Assembly: GCA_963726125.1 (NCBI GenBank)
Contig: CAVSBG010000002.1
Span: forward strand, 744,001-808,000
Length of the DNA: 64,000 bases
Source of the DNA: JAMXLO01 sp963726125
Lineage (GTDB): Bacteria; Pseudomonadota; Alphaproteobacteria; Acetobacterales; Acetobacteraceae
Direction: 5' to 3'
In this document: positions 9,454-19,147 of the stretch, in pieces
Numbering within the stretch: position 1 is the first letter of the stretch
Layout of the letters: the number at the start of each line of letters is the position of its first letter
The notes under the pieces: model-generated
What the model saw: the letters and a program-made list of their open reading frames with translations, nothing else
Databases searched by the model: none
What the model was told of the DNA's origin: nothing
Position numbers and translations under genes: made by a program

Positions 9454-10161
9454 TCAGTAACGCTTGCGCACGGTGCGCTGTTCGATCCGCTTGTCCACGG
9501 CCTCCAGCTTCACGATGCGGTCGACGAAGATGCCCGCGGTGATGATGTGGTCGGCGTCGATCTGGCCGTTGGGCACCAGGTCCTCGACCTCGGCCACGAC
9601 CACGTCCGCCGCGGTTGCCATGATCGGATTGAAGTTCCGCGCGGTCTTGCGATAGATCAGGTTGCCCTCATGGTCCGCCTTCCAGGCATGCACCACGGCG
9701 AGGTCTGCGCGAATGCCGCGTTCCAGCACGTAGACGCGGCCGTCGAACTCCTTGGTCTCCTTGCCCTCGGCGATCTGCGTCCCGGCGCCGGTCGCGGTAT
9801 AGAAGCCAGGAATGCCCGCACCGCCCGCGCGGATGCGTTCCGCCAGCGTGCCCTGCGGGTTGAATTCGATCTCCAGCTCACCGGCGAGATACTGCTGCGC
9901 GAAGGTGGCGTTCTCGCCGACATACGAGCTGATCATTTTCCGGACCTGCCGCGTCTTCAGCAGCACGCCCAGCCCGACGTCATCGATCCCGGCATTGTTG
10001 GAGACGATGGTCAGTCCCTTCACCCCGCTCTCGCGGATCGCGTCGATCAGCACGGCCGGAATGCCGCACAGGCCGAAGCCGCCGGACATGATCGTCATGT
10101 CGTTGCGCAACACACCGGCCAATGCGGCTTGCGCATCGGGAAAGATCTTGTTGACCGCCAT
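9454..10161 (-). CDS. scoA: 3-oxoacid CoA-transferase subunit A
   Basis: 235 residues from the ATG at 10161 (MAVNKIFPDAQAAL). The frame is open further upstream, but that extension is unlike the family and the chosen start follows AGGGGGCACGA. The CoA-binding loop SGGFGLCGIPAVLIDAI and the TIVSNNAGIDDVG segment are diagnostic of the alpha subunit. It is the first gene of the scoAB operon, whose product reversibly activates acetoacetate. A thiolase that could use the resulting acetoacetyl-CoA is encoded at 32.6 kb. Confidence 0.93.
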   Translation of the reverse strand: MAVNKIFPDAQAALAGVLRNDMTIMSGGFGLCGIPAVLIDAIRESGVKGLTIVSNNAGIDDVGLGVLLKTRQVRKMISSYVGENATFAQQYLAGELEIEFNPQGTLAERIRAGGAGIPGFYTATGAGTQIAEGKETKEFDGRVYVLERGIRADLAVVHAWKADHEGNLIYRKTARNFNPIMATAADVVVAEVEDLVPNGQIDADHIITAGIFVDRIVKLEAVDKRIEQRTVRKRY

Positions 10162-10550
10162 TCGTGCCCCCTGCTGCCGGCGCAAGGTGCCACCGCGACG
10201 GGGCGGCGAGCAAGAGTGCTGGTATCGCCCCTGAATATCACAGAATGCGAACTGACCCTTCTCGGGCACAGCCGTTCCGACTAGCGGAACGCCGACGCAT
10301 TGCGGATGATCTCAACCAATGGGAACCAGGGACGGCACTCGTATGAACCAGCCAATCGGATGCGGCTACCTGTCAATGGGTTGTTTGCATCAGTCCACTA
10401 CGCCGCTGAAACTATTCGCCACCGCCAACACTGACGATAGCCGACGGGACGCAGAGTGTGCGTGATTCGACCGTTGTTCCTCAGCCTGCGCCATGTTCTG
10501 TTCGTGCGAATGGGGGATGGTGCGCAGCGGCCTGGATGATCGCGGCCGGC
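10162..10550. other. Divergent intergenic region, scoA to lipoprotein gene
   Basis: Outward-facing promoters for scoA and the hydrolase lipoprotein must lie here. No convincing promoter boxes or gene can be named. A frame open from 10458 into the downstream gene is treated as an extension, because the lipoprotein signal peptide only begins at 10551. Confidence 0.45.
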
Positions 10551-12440
10551 ATGCGGCTCATGCGGTCGTCTCACGCGGTGGCTGCGCTCTTGGCTGCATG
10601 TATTGCACTCGCCGGCTGCAGCACGCCGATCACGGTCGAGCGTATGGACGCACGCGCGACACAGGCCGAACTCACCAGCAATGCCTTGACCACGGGGCAG
10701 TTGAGCGGCTCGACACAGATCGTTCTGCGTCGACTGGATCTTCTGGGCGTCTACGCTGACAACCCATCGTCTGCGATCCGGGCACTCAATGTGATTGTGG
10801 CCGCCGATACCAGTAACCGAGATCTGCTGTTCGCGTTGGCCGAGATGGCATTTCTGGAGGCGGAGAGAACCAACGACCGGTCCTATTTCCTCGCGACCGT
10901 CGTCTACTCGTACGCATTTCTGTTTCCCACCGTGGTCGCGGACCGTCCCAATCCATTCGATCCGCGCCTGCGGACGGCCGCCGATCTCTATAATCGGGCA
11001 TTGACCCGCGGCCTGGCCGCCGCAGACGGCGAAAGTGTCGATCTGCACAGTGGCAACTACCCCCTGCCGTTCGGCTCGCTGTCGATCAGCTTCGATCCAG
11101 ATGCTCTGCAGTGGGCGGGGTTCAGGCTGATCAACTTTGTCCCGTCTGCGGAGTTGCATATCGAAGGCCTGCAAAACCGCTATCGCGACTCAGGCATTGG
11201 CGCCCCACTTGCCGCAGCCCTGCTCCCCACGGAAGACACGCGAGGCTTCCAGGTCGCCCGATTGCTCAAGGTTCCGCTCACAGCACTGCTACGATTGGAC
11301 ATCACACAAGCGACCCTCGCCAGCGGTCAGTTCCACGGCAAGCTGTCGCTGTACTCCGGTGAGGAGAGGCGGGTGGTCGACATCGGCGGTCAACCGGTGC
11401 CGCTGGAGAACGAGCCCAGCGCAGCCTTGGCCTTCGCCCTCAGCAATCCGGCCATCTGGAAAACCGAGCTGGCTGGATTCTTCCAGGGGGACCTGTTCGA
11501 GACTTTACCCACGCAGCTTGTTGCCCTGGAGCCTTATCGACCGGGACGGATCCCCGTGGTGCTGATCCATGGCACGGCATCGAGCGCCGGGCGATGGGCC
11601 GATCTCATCAATGACCTGCAGAACGATCCGGTCATCAGTGAGCACTTCCAGTTCTGGTTGTTCACCTACAATACCGGCAATCCGATACCGCTGTCGGCCT
11701 TGCAGTTGCGCACCGACCTGACAGCCGCGGTCAACAAGCTGGATCCGGAACGGCGCGACCCGGCATTGCACAACATGGTGCTGATCGGGCACAGCCAGGG
11801 CGGGCTGCTGGCGAAGATGTTGGTTATCAACTCTGGCTCACGCTTTTACGACGCATTCAGCTCCAAGCCGATCGAACAATTGACCCTGACGGACGAAACG
11901 CGGGAGACGCTGCGGCAAGCCCTGTTCGTCACGCCGATGCCTGACGTGACACGGGTCATATTCATTGCCACCCCGCATCGGGGAAGCTTTGTTGCCGGTG
12001 GGTCACTGGCACAACTGATCGGCCGGCTCGTGACGCTGCCGCTCCGTGTCACGCGACTGGCGGCGGAAACACTGGTCGGCAACCGTGATGCCTTGCGGCT
12101 TGATCCGAAGACTGTCCGGCTCGGCAGCGTCTATGGGATGGCGCCGGGCAGTCCGTTCAGCACGACCGTTTCGTCGATTCCGGTCGCGCCATCGGTCAAG
12201 GCCAATTCGATCATCGCGGTGCAGGGGAATGGTCCTATCGAGACTGGCGACGATGGGGTGGTGAAATACAGCAGCGCACACATCGACGAAGCCGAGTCTG
12301 AGTTGGTTATCCGATCCGGCCACTCCGTGCAGTCGAACCCCAGGACGGTGGCCGAGGTCCGTCGCATCCTGATGCTGCAGTGGCAGTTGGCCTGCCCGTT
12401 GGGGTGTTCTCCTGCCAGGTACAACGGCGGCCGTGACTGA
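10551..12440 (+). CDS. Lipoprotein alpha/beta hydrolase
   Basis: 629 residues from the ATG at 10551. The frame is open from 10458, but MRLMRSSHAVAALLAACIAL-AGC is a lipoprotein signal with a lipobox (LAGC, Cys23), so the later start is preferred. After about 300 residues of unknown fold comes an alpha/beta-hydrolase domain: VVLIHGTASSAGRW near 337-350, nucleophile S415 in IGHSQGG, and IFIATPHRGSF. It is expected to be a membrane-anchored esterase, lipase or acyltransferase facing the periplasm. A DUF4105 membrane protein follows 67 bp downstream on the same strand, which suggests they work together. Confidence 0.85.
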   Translation: MRLMRSSHAVAALLAACIALAGCSTPITVERMDARATQAELTSNALTTGQLSGSTQIVLRRLDLLGVYADNPSSAIRALNVIVAADTSNRDLLFALAEMAFLEAERTNDRSYFLATVVYSYAFLFPTVVADRPNPFDPRLRTAADLYNRALTRGLAAADGESVDLHSGNYPLPFGSLSISFDPDALQWAGFRLINFVPSAELHIEGLQNRYRDSGIGAPLAAALLPTEDTRGFQVARLLKVPLTALLRLDITQATLASGQFHGKLSLYSGEERRVVDIGGQPVPLENEPSAALAFALSNPAIWKTELAGFFQGDLFETLPTQLVALEPYRPGRIPVVLIHGTASSAGRWADLINDLQNDPVISEHFQFWLFTYNTGNPIPLSALQLRTDLTAAVNKLDPERRDPALHNMVLIGHSQGGLLAKMLVINSGSRFYDAFSSKPIEQLTLTDETRETLRQALFVTPMPDVTRVIFIATPHRGSFVAGGSLAQLIGRLVTLPLRVTRLAAETLVGNRDALRLDPKTVRLGSVYGMAPGSPFSTTVSSIPVAPSVKANSIIAVQGNGPIETGDDGVVKYSSAHIDEAESELVIRSGHSVQSNPRTVAEVRRILMLQWQLACPLGCSPARYNGGRD

Positions 12441-12507
12441 ACCAACGCCCGCCACGGTCGTGATTCGGCATGTGGCGCCGGCTCATCCGTAGCGCCGGAA
12501 GCCTGTG

Positions 12508-13500
12508 ATGGCATGGTCCGTGGCCCGATGGTTGGGCATCGCAGCGGCTGGGTTGGTGCTGTTGTTGTCGGGGCTCTGGGGAGCATTGGCGATCTGGTTT
12601 CGCCTGGCACCCGCCGCGCCTGCACGCGAGATCCTCGCGGGTGGACTTCTGCTGCTCGCCGTTGTGGCGATCGTCTGTCTAGCTCTACGACGGTGGCGTG
12701 TTGTCGCGCTATATGGTGTCTGCTTCGTTGCGGTGTTCGCGTGGTGGATGACACTGCAACCATCCAATGACCGGGTCTGGGCGGACGATGTGGCGCGAAC
12801 GGCGAGCGGAACTATCGAGGACGATCGCCTGACGATGCGGAATGTGCGCAATTTTATCTGGCATAGCGACAGTGACTTCGAACCGAGGTGGGAGACACGT
12901 AGTTACGATCTGAATGCGCTGACGGGTGTGGACCTGTTCATGTCCTACTGGGCAGGCGAGTCGATTGCCCACGCTATCGTCAGCTTCGGCTTCGCGGACG
13001 GTCAGCATCTCGCGTTTTCGATCGAGATTCGCAAGGAGAAGACCGAGTCCTATTCTGCCCTCGCTGGATTCTTTCGCGTCTATGAGCTTTCATTCATTGC
13101 CGCCGACGAGCGTGACGTGGTGGGCGTGCGGACAAATGTACGTGGTGAGGATGTCCGGCTCTACCACCTGCGCGTAACGCCAGTGCAGGCGCGTGCGCTC
13201 CTGCTCGAATACGTCGCTGAAGCGAATGCGCTGGCAGACACACCACGCTTCTACAATTCGTTGACCACCAACTGCACGACACAGATCTTCCACATGGTGC
13301 GGACGCTACAACCAAGCCTGCCGTTGGATTACCGGGTGCTGCTGGCTGGTTATTTGCCCGAGTACGTCTACGATCTCGGCCGGTTGGACACCAACCTTCC
13401 ATTCGAAGTACTCCGTGACCGATCGCACATCAGGGGTAAGGCGGACAGCACCGATCCTGGCTTTTCGAAGAAAATCAGGGAGGGCGTCCCGGATCAATAG
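12508..13500 (+). CDS. DUF4105 (Lnb N-terminal-type) membrane protein
   Basis: 330 residues from the ATG at 12508, preceded by GGAAG. A GTG one codon earlier is also possible. Three hydrophobic segments lie at about 5-30, 43-60 and 66-81, followed by a periplasmic domain. FYNSLTTNCTT with Cys256 is the hallmark of DUF4105, a papain-like fold related to the N-terminal domain of the lipoprotein acyltransferase Lnb. Earlier motifs include VDLFMSYW and HAIVSFGF. A role in lipid or lipoprotein modification fits both the family and the neighbouring lipoprotein hydrolase. The substrate is unknown. Confidence 0.85.
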   Translation: MAWSVARWLGIAAAGLVLLLSGLWGALAIWFRLAPAAPAREILAGGLLLLAVVAIVCLALRRWRVVALYGVCFVAVFAWWMTLQPSNDRVWADDVARTASGTIEDDRLTMRNVRNFIWHSDSDFEPRWETRSYDLNALTGVDLFMSYWAGESIAHAIVSFGFADGQHLAFSIEIRKEKTESYSALAGFFRVYELSFIAADERDVVGVRTNVRGEDVRLYHLRVTPVQARALLLEYVAEANALADTPRFYNSLTTNCTTQIFHMVRTLQPSLPLDYRVLLAGYLPEYVYDLGRLDTNLPFEVLRDRSHIRGKADSTDPGFSKKIREGVPDQ

Positions 13501-14105
13501 CTGCACGTGGCCTGCCCTGGAGTTGGCGGACTCCGTGGCCGGTAACGGAAGCAATCTCGAGCAGGACGTGACCGCACGACTCCCAAGACCACTTCCTTCA
13601 ATCCGGGTTCCCTCCTGGCTACTCGCCCCGATAAGGCGCTTGCGCTGACGGCCGGGGCCGAGCCCAGGGGTCAGCCAGAGCGTCGCGAACTACGTGGCGA
13701 AATGTGGCCGCTTCGTGACCCACGTTGCCCTGCGACCGAATACTACCGGCGGGTCAGTTCGGCATGGATTTCCGCGGCCAGCACCGGGTTGGCACGCCGG
13801 ATCTGGCCGGCCCGCAGCATTGCCGCGATGTCGGAACCGCGGGCGGTTTGCCAATGTTCGAGGAACAGCAGGTCTGCCGCGGCCGCTTCGTCATTCACCT
13901 GGCGGAGTGCGCGACGCACGGCCTCGGTACGCGGACCGACCTGTTCAGTACCTGTTGCCCCGCATTGACGTCCCTCCAGATCGTGGCGCATCCCGGAGTT
14001 AGGCAATGCAGCGGCACGTAACCAGCCACATCTTTATGACGCTCTGGTTAATTAATCGTTTGTGGGTAAGTCGCTAGCGGCAGGTTTTACAGTTGACCGG
14101 TGCAT
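13501..14105. other. Intergenic region, no convincing gene
   Basis: 605 bp between the DUF4105 gene and the convergent ABC-transporter ATPase. An 87-codon frame on the minus strand (13743-14006, ending AAEIHAELTRR) has a reasonable helical composition but no recognisable family and no ribosome site, so it is only a possible small protein or gene remnant. A more AT-rich patch (GGTTAATTAATCG, about 14045) precedes the ATPase stop. No clear terminator was seen. Confidence 0.4.
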
Positions 14106-15086
14106 TTACCCGCGCAAATGGCACGCCACCCAATGGCCGTCGGCAGTTTGGCGCAATTCGGGCCGCTCCGTGCTGCACAACGGCAGTTCGCGGATGGGAC
14201 AGCGGGTGTGAAAGTGGCAACCAGACGGCGGCCGGATGGGGTTCGGCACGTCGCCCTGCAGGCGGATGCGTTGGCGCTTCGCGGTGGGGTCGGGTATCGG
14301 CACCGCTGACAGCAAAGCCTCGGTGTACGGATGCAGCGGCGTGTCGTACAGGTCGCGCGCGGAGGCGATCTCGACGATGCGGCCGAGATACATGACGGCG
14401 ACGCGCGTGCTGATGTGCTCCACCACCGACAGGTCGTGCGCAATGAACAAGTACGTGAGTCCGAACTGCTCCTGGAGATCCTCGAGCAGGTTGATCACCT
14501 GCGCTTGAATTGACACGTCAAGCGCCGACACCGGTTCATCACAGATGATCAGCTTCGGCGACACCGCGAGCGCGCGCGCGATACCGATACGTTGGCGCTG
14601 TCCGCCGGAGAACTCGTGCGGATAGCGCCGTATGTGATCGGAGTTAAGCCCGACGGTCTCCAGCAGTTCCACGACGCGGTCCTCGAACGCGCGGCGGTTC
14701 TTGGCGAGACCGTGGATGATGAGCGCCTCACCGACGATCTGACCGACGGTCATGCGGGGGTTCAGGGAGGCGTAGGGGTCCTGGAAGATGATCTGCATGT
14801 CGCGGCGCAGTGCCTCTAGTTCACTGCGATTGAATTCGGTGACGTCGCGACCTTCGAACCAGATCTGCCCCCCGGTGGGTTCGATCAGGCGGAGGATGCA
14901 GCGACCGGTGGTGGATTTGCCACAACCTGATTCGCCGACCAGGCCAAGCGTCTCACCGGCGGCAATCTCGAAGCTGACGTGATCGACCGCATGCACATGG
15001 TCGATCGTGCGTTTGAGGAAACCGCCCTTGACGGCGAAGTTCTTCACCAGATCGTTGACGCGCAGTAATGGCTGGGAGCTCGACAT
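14106..15086 (-). CDS. Peptide ABC transporter ATP-binding protein (DppF/OppF-type)
   Basis: 326 residues from MSSSQPLLRV at 15086, only 2 bp after the stop of the preceding ATPase gene. A longer frame to 15197 would overlap that gene and lacks family similarity. Walker A is GESGCGKS, the signature is FSGGQRQRIGIARAL, Walker B is LIICDEPVSALD, and the His-switch is in IAHDLSVVEH. The C-terminal oligopeptide-ABC extension holds the cysteine-bearing RCPIRELPLC. It energises uptake of di- or oligopeptides at the inner membrane with the DppD-type partner. Confidence 0.93.
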   Translation of the reverse strand: MSSSQPLLRVNDLVKNFAVKGGFLKRTIDHVHAVDHVSFEIAAGETLGLVGESGCGKSTTGRCILRLIEPTGGQIWFEGRDVTEFNRSELEALRRDMQIIFQDPYASLNPRMTVGQIVGEALIIHGLAKNRRAFEDRVVELLETVGLNSDHIRRYPHEFSGGQRQRIGIARALAVSPKLIICDEPVSALDVSIQAQVINLLEDLQEQFGLTYLFIAHDLSVVEHISTRVAVMYLGRIVEIASARDLYDTPLHPYTEALLSAVPIPDPTAKRQRIRLQGDVPNPIRPPSGCHFHTRCPIRELPLCSTERPELRQTADGHWVACHLRG

Positions 15087-15088
15087 GT

Positions 15089-16063
15089 TCAATACAGGAT
15101 GCAGGCCACCTTGTGGCCAGCCTCCACGGTGTGTAGTTCCGGCACCGCATCGGTGCATTCGGGTTTGGCAAACTTGCAGCGTGGCGCGAAGCGGCAACCA
15201 GGCGGTGGTTCGATCAGGCTTGGCACCATGCCGGCGATCGCTTCGAGCCGTGTCCGTTTGCCGGCGTCCTTGTCGATGCGCGGGATAGAGCGGATCAGGC
15301 CCTGGGTGTAGGGATGCAGCGGATTAGCGAACAGCCGCTCGACCGTCGCCTCTTCCACCACGCGGCCGGCGTACATCACCACGACGCGCTGCGCGGTCTC
15401 GGCAACAACGCCCATGGCGTGGGTGATCAACATGATCGCCATGCCCAACTGCGCCTTCATCTCGCCCAGCAGGTCGAGGATCTGCGCCTGGATGGTCACG
15501 TCCAATGCCGTCGTCGGCTCATCCGCGATCAGCAACTTCGGATTGCACGACAGCGCCATGGCGATCATCACGCGCTGACGCATGCCACCGGAGAATTGGT
15601 GCGGATAGTCGTGCACGCGGCGCTCCGGCGTGGGGATGTGCACCAGGCGCAGCATCTCGGTCGCGCGGTCCATTGCCTCGCGCCGGTTCATTTCCTCGTG
15701 CTGGCGAATGGTCTCGGCGATCTGCTGCCCCACCGTATAGACCGGGTTCAGCGAGGTCATCGGCTCCTGGAAGATGATGGCGATTTCCTTGCTGCGGATC
15801 TGGCGCATTGCGTCCGGCGGTAGCGGGACAAGGTCACGGCCCTGCCACAACACGCTGCCGGCGACGATCTTGCCAGGCGGCATCTGGATCAGCTTCATCA
15901 CCGTCATGGCGGTGACGGTCTTGCCGCAGCCGGATTCGCCGACGACGCCGACGGTCTCGCCACGGTCGATGGCGATATCCACACCATCGACGGCGCGGAC
16001 CATGCCGTCATCGGTCTTGAAGTGGGTCTTCAGACCGCGGATATCGAGCAGCCGTTCAGCCAT
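15089..16063 (-). CDS. Peptide ABC transporter ATP-binding protein (DppD/OppD-type)
   Basis: 324 residues. Walker A is GESGCGKT, the signature is FSGGMRQRVMIAMAL, Walker B is LLIADEPTTALD, and the switch histidine is in ITHAMGVVAE. The C-terminal segment CRFAPRCKFAKPEC is the oligopeptide-ABC cysteine motif that binds an iron-sulfur cluster in characterised relatives. It is the first gene of a two-ATPase operon. The permease and binding-protein genes of the presumed same transporter lie at 18.2-23.9 kb on the same strand, separated from it by an opposite-strand esterase. Confidence 0.93.
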   Translation of the reverse strand: MAERLLDIRGLKTHFKTDDGMVRAVDGVDIAIDRGETVGVVGESGCGKTVTAMTVMKLIQMPPGKIVAGSVLWQGRDLVPLPPDAMRQIRSKEIAIIFQEPMTSLNPVYTVGQQIAETIRQHEEMNRREAMDRATEMLRLVHIPTPERRVHDYPHQFSGGMRQRVMIAMALSCNPKLLIADEPTTALDVTIQAQILDLLGEMKAQLGMAIMLITHAMGVVAETAQRVVVMYAGRVVEEATVERLFANPLHPYTQGLIRSIPRIDKDAGKRTRLEAIAGMVPSLIEPPPGCRFAPRCKFAKPECTDAVPELHTVEAGHKVACILY

Positions 16064-16275
16064 TCGGTGGCATCGGCAGGTTCGATCTGCGGCGAGCAGG
16101 CATCATCACGGGGGCACCGAAATATCAGGGGATTGAAGCGACGTAATACAACCGACTGTGCACAGTAACGCGGGCCTCGGCAACAGTCTGTGGATCGGCG
16201 CCGGCCCGCCCCACAGGCAGCCGTCTCCGGCTGGGTATTAACGCGCCTTTTACCGCGGTCCTCCAAAATCATGGG

Positions 16276-18219
16276 ATGGAGAAACCCGTACTGTGGAAGC
16301 TGATACGACCACTTGCTCTTGGCGCAGCCATTCTAAGCACGCCCGGCACGGGCGAGGCCGCGCAGCCCAATCAGTTCATCGGCTTCGGCGACAGCACCAT
16401 GGACAGCGGGTATTTCCGCTATGGTCAGACCGGCGGCTCGCCCGGCCTGCCGAACGGCGCGCCGAGCGACACGATTGATCGGCTTATAGCGGCGACAGTC
16501 GCGGCAGGCGGCAGCGGCGCGTTCCTCGGACCTGGGGTGGTGGACACCGTCCAATTGGCGGCGAAGTTCGGCCTGAGCGCCTTGCCGAGCACATATCCGG
16601 GCGGCGTCGGAACCAACTACGCCAACGGGTCCGCCCAGACTGTCCCCACTACCGCGGACGACGCCTATTCGCACGGCCTTTACAATAACGTCCCTATCGT
16701 GACCCAGATCTACAACTACATCGCGACGGTCCACGGCGTCGCCAATCCCAATGCCCTGTACATGATCAGCTATGGCGGCAACGACCTTATCTGGTTGCAG
16801 AACCAGGCACCGCCCACCCTGGCACCGCTGCCCTACATTCAGTCGCTGGCAAACGCGTTGACCTCCAGCATCGCAAGTCTCCAGGCCGCCGGTGCGCGCG
16901 ACATCGTCGTGCTGAATGTATACGCCTATGCAAAGCTGGTCGGCCCCAATGGCAGCATGACCGACGCCAACGCCACGGTCGTCAACGAAGCCGCAACCTA
17001 TAGTGCGGAAGTCTGGTCCGGCCTGGGCGCGGCGGGCGTCAATTTCGTTCCGGCGGACATCGAAGGCGTGTTGCGGTACGTCTCGCAGAATCCGACGCAA
17101 TTCGGGTTCACGACAGCCACCAACCTGGCGTCCAGCCCGGCATGCGGTGCCACCGTCGGACTGGTCTGTGCCCCGAACGATCTCGTCTCTCCCAATGCCC
17201 AGCAGACCTACCTGTGGGGCGACGCGAACCACTTGAGCACGGCGGGGCAAACAATCGAGACGGACTACATCTACAGCCTGCTTACCGCGCCGAGCGAGAT
17301 TTCGTTGCTGTCGGAGAGCGCCGTACAGGTTGGGCGGGCACGAGTTGCCAGCATCCAGCGCCAGATCGATCTGTCCGAGCAACACCGTGGCCCGAACGGT
17401 GTCAACGCCTGGATCAGCGGCGGCGCCGCCAGCCTGAGCCTCGGAAACCTGCCGAACTTTCCAACTGCTTCCGGTACCCCGTTTGGCGGCTCGATCGGTG
17501 CGGATTACCAGACGCCTGGCGGGATCATTCTCGGCATGGCGATCACGGCGGGTAGCCAGACGCAGGGGTTCTCCGCCGGCGGGCACTTCAGTCAGGCAGC
17601 CGAGGCGTTGAGCCTCTATGCCGCCTACCGAACCGGGCCGCTGTGGGGCAATGCCATCGCGAGCTATGGCTTGTTGCAGAACAGCGTTGCGCGTCAGGTA
17701 ACGCTCGGCGTCTTCACCGATCAGAACAACGCCGACACCGACGGCCATTCGGTGGGACTGGCATTGCGAGGCGGCTACGACTTCCACGTGGGCCCGGTCA
17801 CCATCAGTCCGGTGCTGGGTGCGGTGCTGCAGCAGGTGCGCATCGATGGATTCACGGAGACCGGCTCGAGCGGGCTCACCGCTCTTTCGTTTGGCGGACA
17901 GACCCAAGGTTCGGCTGTCAGCCAACTTGGCTGGCGAGGCGCGGTGGACCTGGGCTCCTGGCAGCCGTTCGCAGAAATGGCCTGGAACCACGAGTGGGCC
18001 AACACCAACCGCACGATTACTGCCTCGCTGACATCGATTGCGGCACCGTCCTGGTCGACCGCGGCCGCACCGATCGCGCCAAACTGGGCCACTGGATCTG
18101 TCGGCGTCGCTTACAGGCTCAACCCGCTGGTGACTGTTGCAGCCGCCGCCTCCGCGGTGTTTATCAATCCGCGGGCGACGAGCTACGGCGGCGAACTGGG
18201 CCTGAACGTCAGTTTTTGA
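16276..18219 (+). CDS. Autotransporter GDSL esterase/lipase
   Basis: 647 residues (EstA-like). A Sec signal peptide ends near GTGEAAQ. The passenger is a GDSL hydrolase: S40 in GFGDSTMDSG, YGGNDL at 166-171 (block III Gly/Asn) and DANHL with D316 and H319 completing the triad. From about residue 370 a type V autotransporter beta-barrel follows (LALRGGYDFHVGPV), ending in the typical LNVSF with a terminal aromatic residue. It is predicted to display an esterase on the outer surface. It stands in the opposite orientation between the ATPase and permease genes of a peptide transporter, with its stop 7 bp from the dppC-like stop. Confidence 0.92.
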   Translation: MEKPVLWKLIRPLALGAAILSTPGTGEAAQPNQFIGFGDSTMDSGYFRYGQTGGSPGLPNGAPSDTIDRLIAATVAAGGSGAFLGPGVVDTVQLAAKFGLSALPSTYPGGVGTNYANGSAQTVPTTADDAYSHGLYNNVPIVTQIYNYIATVHGVANPNALYMISYGGNDLIWLQNQAPPTLAPLPYIQSLANALTSSIASLQAAGARDIVVLNVYAYAKLVGPNGSMTDANATVVNEAATYSAEVWSGLGAAGVNFVPADIEGVLRYVSQNPTQFGFTTATNLASSPACGATVGLVCAPNDLVSPNAQQTYLWGDANHLSTAGQTIETDYIYSLLTAPSEISLLSESAVQVGRARVASIQRQIDLSEQHRGPNGVNAWISGGAASLSLGNLPNFPTASGTPFGGSIGADYQTPGGIILGMAITAGSQTQGFSAGGHFSQAAEALSLYAAYRTGPLWGNAIASYGLLQNSVARQVTLGVFTDQNNADTDGHSVGLALRGGYDFHVGPVTISPVLGAVLQQVRIDGFTETGSSGLTALSFGGQTQGSAVSQLGWRGAVDLGSWQPFAEMAWNHEWANTNRTITASLTSIAAPSWSTAAAPIAPNWATGSVGVAYRLNPLVTVAAAASAVFINPRATSYGGELGLNVSF

Positions 18220-18225
18220 AGGCCG

Positions 18226-19147
18226 TCACATGATGCGGCGCGGGTCGAGCGCATCGCGCAGCCCGTCGCCGATGAAGTTGATGGCGAGCACGGTGAGGAA
18301 GATCGCGCCACCGGCGATCAGCGCCCAATGCGGTGCCACATCCAGATAGTCCTTCGCGTCGAACAGGATGCGGCCCCAGGTCGGGATGTCCGGCGGAAAG
18401 CCGAGGCCCAGGAAGGACAGCGTGGATTCGGCAATGATGGCATTGGCGACGTCCAGCGTGCCGGCGACGATCACCGGCCCCAACGCATTCGGGAGCACAT
18501 GGCGCACCACGACGCGGTAGGTGGAGGCACCGAGCGCACGCGCGGCCTCGACGAATTCCTTTTCGCGCAACGCGAAGATCTGAGCACGCACCAGCCGCGC
18601 CACGGTCATCCAGCGGAATGCACCGATGCCGCAGACGATCAGGATGAAGATGCCGAGCTCTGGTCCCAGGATGTGGGTCAATGCATTGCGGTACAGGTAG
18701 ATGATCACCAGCAGCACGGGAATCTGAGGTAGCGAGAGGAACAGGTCGATCAGCCACACCAGCCCGGCATCGATGCTGCCGCGCGACACGCCGGCGACCG
18801 CGCCGACGATGGTGCCGACACTGACCGACACCGCCATCGCCGCAAGACCGACGGAAAGCGAGATGCGCCCGCCGTACAGCATTCGTGCCAACAGGTCCTG
18901 GCCGAGATCGTCGGTGCCGAGCGGATGCGCCCGCGCCTGGGCCATGCAGCATCGCGGAGAAGTCGATGTCGTTGATCTGCACCTGCCAGAGCATCGGGCC
19001 GAATGCGACCGCAAGGATCATCGCCAGCAGGACAAAGGAGCTCGCCACCGCCAGGCGATGACGGCGGAAGCGGCGCCATGCCTCGGTCCAGGGCGTGACG
19101 TGTCGCGCCCGCGCCCTGGTCGGCGACGACGGCGCGCGGGTCGTCAA
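18226..19147 (-). pseudogene. Peptide ABC transporter permease (DppC-type), frameshifted
   Basis: The N-terminal part (MTTRAPSSPT to SAMLHGPGAG, first membrane helix at about 35-55) is in the frame starting at 19147. From about 18925-18945 the family sequence (AHPLGTDDLGQDLLARMLYG) continues in another frame to the stop at 18226, including the EAA loop region EKEFVEAARALGASTYR. A single-base indel near 18935 accounts for this. Joined, the protein would be about 306 residues, normal for DppC. It overlaps the upstream permease gene by 4 bp. Whether the indel is real or an assembly error cannot be told here. If real, the transporter would be inactive. Confidence 0.85.

Noticed and set aside
16333..17991. 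552-codon open frame antisense to the esterase
   Set aside because: No family motifs, Arg/Asp/Gly-rich shadow composition. The plus strand encodes clear GDSL and autotransporter motifs.
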